Shown here: piece by piece, positions 59,008 through 64,000 of the stretch
How the letters are laid out: each line of letters opens with the position of its first letter
How positions within the stretch are numbered: position 1 is the stretch's first letter
From: Candidatus Fukatsuia endosymbiont of Tuberolachnus salignus
GTDB taxonomy: Bacteria; Pseudomonadota; Gammaproteobacteria; Enterobacterales; Enterobacteriaceae
Direction of reading: 5' to 3'
Assembly (NCBI RefSeq): GCF_964030845.1
Contig: NZ_OZ034983.1
Coordinates: 1,922,001-1,986,000, forward strand
DNA length: 64,000 nt
Notes under the pieces: generated by a model
Seen by the model: the letters and a program-made list of their open reading frames with translations, nothing else
The model's database searches: none
Told to the model about the DNA's origin: nothing
Made by a program: the position numbers and the translations under genes

Positions 59008-59913
59008 TAGCGTAACGTATTAATTTTGATTACAATGTATAGCTAAATTATTTAGCAGGGAGTTAGCGATGAGCCACTCTGTCGATTTTCGCCGTAAAGT
59101 TCTGGGTATTCGAGAGCAAGAAAACTTGAGTATCAGAGAGACCGCTAAACGCTTCCACATTGGTTCAGCTTCCGTTACCCGCTGGCTCAGTCGTATCGAG
59201 GTTAAACCTTCTTCCCCCCGTCGGCGTAAGCTTGATAAAGTGGCGTTAGCTGAAGATGTTGCACTTTATCCCGATGCTTACCAACGGGAACGGGCGGCGC
59301 GCTTTCAGGTGTGCCAGAAAGCCATTTGGCAGGCACTGAAAAACCTGGGCGTCACCTATAAAAAAAACCCTGCGTCATCCCAAGGCAGACGAAGAGACAC
59401 GGCGCGCCTTCCAGGACACGATAGCCTGCTATAAAAAGCAGGGAAAACCGGTCGTTTATCTGGATGAAAGCGGTTTCGCACACGATAGGCCACGAACCCA
59501 CGGTTATGCTGCACGAGGTCAACGCTGTTGGGGTACCCAGGATGGGCAGCCTAAGGGCCGAACAAATGTCATTGGTGCGTTACTGGGAACCGTCCTGATG
59601 GCGGTCGGATTATTTTTTTGTTCCATTAACAGTGATGTTTTTTACTCCTGGGTTACCCAGCGCCTTTTGCCTACTCTTCCTCCTCATTGTGTCATCGTGA
59701 TGGATAACGCCAGTTTCCACAAACGTCTCGACATTCAGCAGGCTATCAGTAAAGCCGGGCATCGGATTGAATATCTCACTCCCTACTCACCTGCTCTCAA
59801 TCCCATTGAACATAAATGGGCACAAGCCAAAAGCAAAAGAAGGGACTTAAATTGCAGCCTTGACGCCTTATTCTCTCAATATAGTGCATAATCATTATTA
59901 TATCGTTCAGCCA
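59008..59913 (+). mobile_element. IS630-family element type 1, copy B
   Basis: 906 bp flanked by TA (59006-59007 and 59914-59915). Left end TAGCGTAACG...TTTTGATTAC, right end inverted TGGCTGAACG...ATAATGATTATGCAC. Excising it with one TA restores CACCTATCACGTAATACGG, the istA coding sequence. Nearly identical to copy A but without the nested MITE. Confidence 0.95.
59069..59891 (+). CDS. IS630-family transposase (two overlapping frames), copy B
   Basis: Frame 1 (59069-59434) encodes the DNA-binding N-terminus starting MSHSVDFRRKVLGIREQENL. The DDE domain lies in the frame reached after the eight-A run at 59360-59367, with VVYLDESGF, VIMDNASFHKR and NPIEHKWAQAK, ending SQYSA at 59891. Both copies retain exactly eight A, which argues for programmed slippage rather than decay. 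Differences to copy A are small (for example YLTPYSPALNPIE here against YLPPYPPDLNPIE). Confidence 0.88.
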
Positions 59914-60738
59914 TATCACGTAATACGGTACGCCGTTATTTACGGAATATCGCCAGAACACCCCGTTACAGCCAGCGTACTGCACCGTTATCAAAACTGG
60001 ATCCCTTTAAATTTTATTTACTCGAACGGATTAAAGCAGCAAAACCTGACTGGATCCCTGCCACTGTGTTATTTCGTGAACTTCAAGCGCGAGGCTATGA
60101 GGAAAAAGACGGTATCCTGAGGAATTATCTTCGGCAGTTTAAAACCAAAACGGATGAGCCAGCACAACGCTTTGAAACGCCTGCTGGCAAACAGTTGCAG
60201 GTAGACTTTACGACCATTCGAAGGGGAAAAAAGAAGCTCAAAGCGTTTGTCGCGACACTGGGATATAGCAGGGCAACTTATGTTCTGTTTAGCCAACATG
60301 AGCGACAAGAAGATGGGTTACATGGTATTGAAGCTGCACTGGATTATTTTGGGGGTGTACCCCAGCAGCTCCTGTTCGATAACGCCAAATGCCTTATGAT
60401 TGAACGCGATGCCTATGGTGAAGGTCAGCACCGTTGGAATGTTCATCTTCTCACCCTGGCAAGAGACTACGGTTTTAGCCTCCGCGCCTGTCGACCTTAC
60501 CACCCCAAGACAAAGGGCAAAGTGGAACGTTTTAACGGCTATTTGAAACACAGCTTTATCCCCCCCTAGCGGCTTCACTGAAGCAATTAGGTCTGGAATG
60601 AGATGTGGATATAGCGAATGGTCAGATAGGGCAGTGGCTGCATGATATCGCTCATCAGCGCATCCACGGGACAACAGGTGAAAAAACCCAGCTGCTACTT
60701 GCGCAAGAACGCCAAAGTTTACAACCACTGCCCGTTAA

Positions 60739-61757
<1,019 letters not shown>

Positions 61758-61989
61758 GAGTGTCTCGCTATTTCGTGATGAATAATGTCCGCAAACATCA
61801 TTATTTTGAAGTACGAGGCACTTATCTCTTCTTGAACAAAAAATTAGAGAAAATAAACGTCAATTTCTTATCCCGAACTCAGGTTAAAATTAGAATAGGA
61901 ATTCGGTAGAGTATCACAAATGCAACCAAGTCTTTAAGAAGCCGTCTTAAAATAATCTCATAGTAGTTTGGCAAGAGTAAGACGTACTA
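61758..61989. other. Non-coding debris between IS remnants
   Basis: About 230 AT-rich bases with no gene. A stretch near 61860 (CTTATCCCGAACTCAGGT) looks like an insertion-sequence end but I cannot assign it with confidence. Confidence 0.4.
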
Positions 61990-62145
61990 TATATAGTGTC
62001 GTCATAAAATTTTGAGCCGTAGATCAAGGCATCGTATTTGTACAGCAGCGAGAAAAGAAGCGGTATTTTTTGCATAACGTGTAGCAATCCCCCGCCAGCG
62101 CTTGAGATGCAAAAAAGCATTTTCCACAAGATGTCGATATTTATA

Positions 62146-63235
62146 CCCAAGTGAAATCAAGATGCAGGATTTAGCGCCTGGAAATTATCGTTTAAGCGAG
62201 ATACCAGAGAACTTGCCATTTGTGGTAGCTTCACTTCAAAGAAGTTTAAGATATCGTTCTTAAAACTCTGTTTAGATGGGTAATATCTATTGTTTCGTGT
62301 TTGCTCATTCATCACCTTCCACAATCGCTCTATCGGGTTTAGATTCGGGCTATACGGCGGAAGGTAATGAAGCTGGATATTCAACGTAAGCGCGGCGTCT
62401 TGCACAAGCTGTGAACGGTGATAGCCTGCACCCTCGAGGATCACATGTGCCGTTGTCGTGATGGGATAATGCGCGCGAATGGCAGACAGGAAGTGAACCA
62501 CATTTTCGCTGTTAATCGTCTCATCATCACGGATTATGGGGTTAGCCACATTCTGGATGTTCAAGGCTCCCATGATATTCAACCGCGTTCTGCTCCCGGT
62601 GGTCTCTATCGTTTTATCCTGGCCTTTTCGTATCCAGCCGTAGCTTATTTTGGTGGTTTGTGTCGGATGAACGGCATCAATAAACAGTATGGGGTCATTA
62701 CCCGCGGCGTCTTTCAATTCGCTGTAGGTCTTTATAAATTGCTGCTGTTTCTCAACGGCAAATTTATGCGGAACACCTTTCGGCTTTTTATAGCTAAAGC
62801 CCTGCTGCTTCAACCCTTTATACAGACCTGATACGGTAAAGGTGATGTTCCAGCGTCCAGCGATATACGCCACAATTTGGTGATTGTGGTGGTAGAGCGG
62901 CTGGGTGAGATGTTCAACCAGCGACGTGGTCTGTTCCGCATTGAGATAGCCATCGGAGCCGCCATTTTCAGGCTTGAGCTTGTTGAGTTTATGATAGTCT
63001 GTAAGGTGGCGCCGCACCGTGGTTTCATTAATGAGCTGTGAGTGAGCAATCATAGGGGGAGTCCAGCCGTCTGCGGACAACAAAACACACCGGATCCTGT
63101 CACAGACACGGCGGTCATGGCTTTGACGATGTTGGGCTTCGAGGGTAATTTTCTGGTCAGCAGTCAGCTCTATTTTCATGGCTATGAGCATGATCCTTAT
63201 CGACTTCAAAATCAAGCATCTTCATTGATCACGGG
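62146..63235 (-). mobile_element. IS630-family element type 2
   Basis: 1090 bp flanked by TA (62144-62145 and 63236-63237). Ends CCCAAGTGAAATCAAGATGC and (inverted) CCCGTGATCAATGAAGATGC form 20-bp imperfect terminal repeats. It interrupts an IS5-like remnant. Distinct in sequence from the type 1 copies. Confidence 0.92.
62157..63179 (-). CDS. IS630-family transposase, type 2, intact frame
   Basis: 340 residues from the ATG at 63179 (MKIELTADQKITLEAQHR). N-terminal helix-turn-helix (PPMIAHSQLINETTVRRHL), then the DDE domain: ILFIDAVHPTQ (first Asp), VILEGAGYHRS where the second Asp is Glu, and NPIERLWKVMNEQ (Glu). Uninterrupted single frame. If the D-to-E change is real the enzyme may be inactive; most relatives have VILDGAG at this place. 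Confidence 0.9.
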   Translation of the reverse strand: MKIELTADQKITLEAQHRQSHDRRVCDRIRCVLLSADGWTPPMIAHSQLINETTVRRHLTDYHKLNKLKPENGGSDGYLNAEQTTSLVEHLTQPLYHHNHQIVAYIAGRWNITFTVSGLYKGLKQQGFSYKKPKGVPHKFAVEKQQQFIKTYSELKDAAGNDPILFIDAVHPTQTTKISYGWIRKGQDKTIETTGSRTRLNIMGALNIQNVANPIIRDDETINSENVVHFLSAIRAHYPITTTAHVILEGAGYHRSQLVQDAALTLNIQLHYLPPYSPNLNPIERLWKVMNEQTRNNRYYPSKQSFKNDILNFFEVKLPQMASSLVSRLNDNFQALNPAS

Positions 63236-63300
63236 TATAAAGGTCTTTCGTACAGGGATAGTCTGACATCTCATTACCATTCTTATCTTTTTTCCTACTC

Positions 63301-63561
63301 TCCTTTTACCATCATTTAGTACAGTGCGAAACTCGTGTTTATATGAGTGCAAGTTCTGTCGGCTATCTGAAGCGGACAGCACTACAAATAAAATTTCACT
63401 AAGGGTAGAGTTTTCCTCCCTCTATTTTCAAGTCTTCTCGTTCTTCAAAGCACTCTGTAAATTCTTCATTGACTCTACTTTCATTTGCTCTGTCATGCTC
63501 TGGTAAAAAAAGAGATAAAAATTACCTTATATAAGACTCGTCAAGTGACATTCGATGGGAC
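63301..63561. other. Non-coding region upstream of the iscR control sites
   Basis: No gene or named element recognised. In related enterics a tRNA methyltransferase gene (trmJ) precedes iscR; here nothing of it is seen, the IS remnants having replaced it. Confidence 0.5.
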
Positions 63562-63581
63562 AACCATTGAGATCAATGGTT
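63562..63581. promoter_or_regulatory. 20-bp perfect palindrome upstream of iscR
   Basis: AACCATTGA-GA-TCAATGGTT, directly before the IscR-type site. Could be an operator for another regulator or the end of a lost element. No T run follows, so a terminator is unlikely. Confidence 0.5.
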
Positions 63582-63583
63582 AA

Positions 63584-63608
63584 ATAGTTGATTAAAACAC
63601 TCAGGAAT
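63584..63608. promoter_or_regulatory. IscR type 1 operator
   Basis: ATAGTTGATTAAAAC followed by ACTCAGGAAT: 22 of 25 positions fit the type 1 IscR consensus (ATASYYGACTRWWWYAG then TCRRSTAT). [2Fe-2S]-IscR binding here represses the isc operon in E. coli. It lies about 130 bases before the iscR start. Confidence 0.8.
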
Positions 63609-63640
63609 GACAGACTTCGCGCTTGTTTTCATAATTTATT

Positions 63641-63714
63641 ATGACTTCTTGCAAGACCACTGCTCGTTAGTGAAATCAAGGCTCATAATGTGCAATAGCC
63701 GCGGGCAAGAAGTC
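63641..63714. repeat. R2-type short repeat in the iscR leader
   Basis: GACTTCTTGCAAGACCAC at the left and GGGCAAGAAGTC at the right form inverted ends around about 45 bases with CGTTAGTGAAATCAAGG. It sits between the IscR operator and the iscR start codon, so it is probably transcribed in the leader. Confidence 0.75.
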
Positions 63715-63740
63715 CATTTTAAAACAGGTGCCCTAAAACT

Positions 63741-64000
63741 ATGAGACTTACATCCAAAGGTCGTTATGCCGTAACAGCTATGCTTGATGTTGCATTACAC
63801 TCCCAAGATGGATCAGTACGGCTGGCAGATATCTCTGAACGCCAGGGGATTTCGTTGTCCTATCTGGAACAACTTTTTGCAAAATTACGTAAACATGATT
63901 TAGTCACCAGTGTACGTGGCACAGGGGGTGGTTATAAATTGGGTCAAGAAGCCGCACAGATAGCAGTCGGCGCAATCATTAACGCCGTTGATGAGTCTAT
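63741..64000 (+). CDS. iscR: Fe-S cluster regulator IscR (5' part; cut by window end)
   Basis: First 86 residues of an Rrf2-family regulator. [20 protein letters not shown], then [19 protein letters not shown] (helix-turn-helix recognition, about 28-46), [20 protein letters not shown] and AIINAVDES match IscR. The three cluster-binding cysteines (around 92-104) fall just beyond the window. Represses isc when loaded with [2Fe-2S]. CAGGTGCC is the likely ribosome site. Confidence 0.95.
   Translation, partial: MRLTSKGRYAVTAMLDVALHSQDGSVRLADISERQGISLSYLEQLFAKLRKHDLVTSVRGTGGGYKLGQEAAQIAVGAIINAVDES

Larger units (their letters stand above)
61990..63300 (-). pseudogene. IS5-like transposase C-terminal fragment, split by an IS630 element
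   Basis: Reading the minus strand across the IS630 insertion (removing 62146-63235 and one TA) gives NEMSDYPCTKDLYKYRHLVE followed by NAFLHLKRWRGIATRYAKN and TASFLAAVQIRCLDLRLKIL then a stop. The DLYK-x-RHLVEN-x-F...K-x-x-R-IATRY pattern is the C-terminal Y-R-E region of IS5-type transposases. The rest of the element is absent. Confidence 0.75.

Noticed and set aside
63324..63506. 60-codon open frame upstream of iscR
   Set aside because: No ribosome site, no similarity to known proteins, and atypical composition; most likely chance.

Overview
The window reads as the chromosome of a gamma-proteobacterial enteric with a shrinking, repeat-rich genome. Housekeeping proteins (SucABCD, SdhCDAB, FabB, PurA, SpeED, LysP, TyrP, IscR) and their local order match Escherichia/Yersinia-type genomes. 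In contrast, insertion sequences, three families of short palindromic or MITE-like repeats, frameshifted genes and fresh short tandem duplications are abundant. Together with a complete SPI-2-type type III secretion system (T3SS) and a large glycosylating RTX-type toxin gene, this suggests a facultative insect symbiont of the Hamiltonella/Regiella kind. The species assignment is inference, not something the window proves.

Layout. (1) 1-25698: a SPI-2-type T3SS island in the same order as Salmonella: divergent ssrA-like sensor kinase (cut by the window start), then ssaB-C-D-E, sseA, sseB, sscA, sseC-D-E, two sscB/sseF-like chaperone-effector pairs, an AraC-type regulator, ssaG-H-I-J-sctK-K-L-M-V-N-O-P-Q-R-S-T-U. 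All structural genes are full length. (2) 25668-31849 (minus): a toxin gene with a clostridial-cytotoxin-like glycosyltransferase domain, a hydrophobic delivery region and RTX repeats, now broken by a one-base loss and a 22-bp tandem duplication. (3) 31881-37661: yadH-yadG, can, yacC, speE, speD, and two cold-shock genes, with repeats between several of them. (4) 38026-47829 (minus): sdhCDAB-sucABCD, the TCA segment from 2-oxoglutarate to fumarate. (5) 48344-57150: fabB, rsmC, holD-rimI, a lipoprotein gene, purA, tyrP, lysP; several operators (FabR, FadR, TyrR boxes) are still recognisable. (6) 57293-63237: a mobile-element graveyard with two inverted copies of one IS630-family element, a P4-type primase fragment, an IS21-type element split by an IS630 copy, IS982- and IS5-like remnants, and a second type of IS630 element. 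(7) 63562-64000: the iscR operator region and the start of iscR.

How the parts work together: SsrA-type sensing and an AraC regulator probably control the injectisome, whose translocon (SseB/C/D) and chaperones are all present, so secretion looks functional. Central metabolism and polyamine genes are intact. Decay is concentrated in the toxin and the insertion sequences. Many of the lesions are slippage events: homopolymer indels and short tandem duplications of 7, 22, 24, 27-30 and 48 bp.
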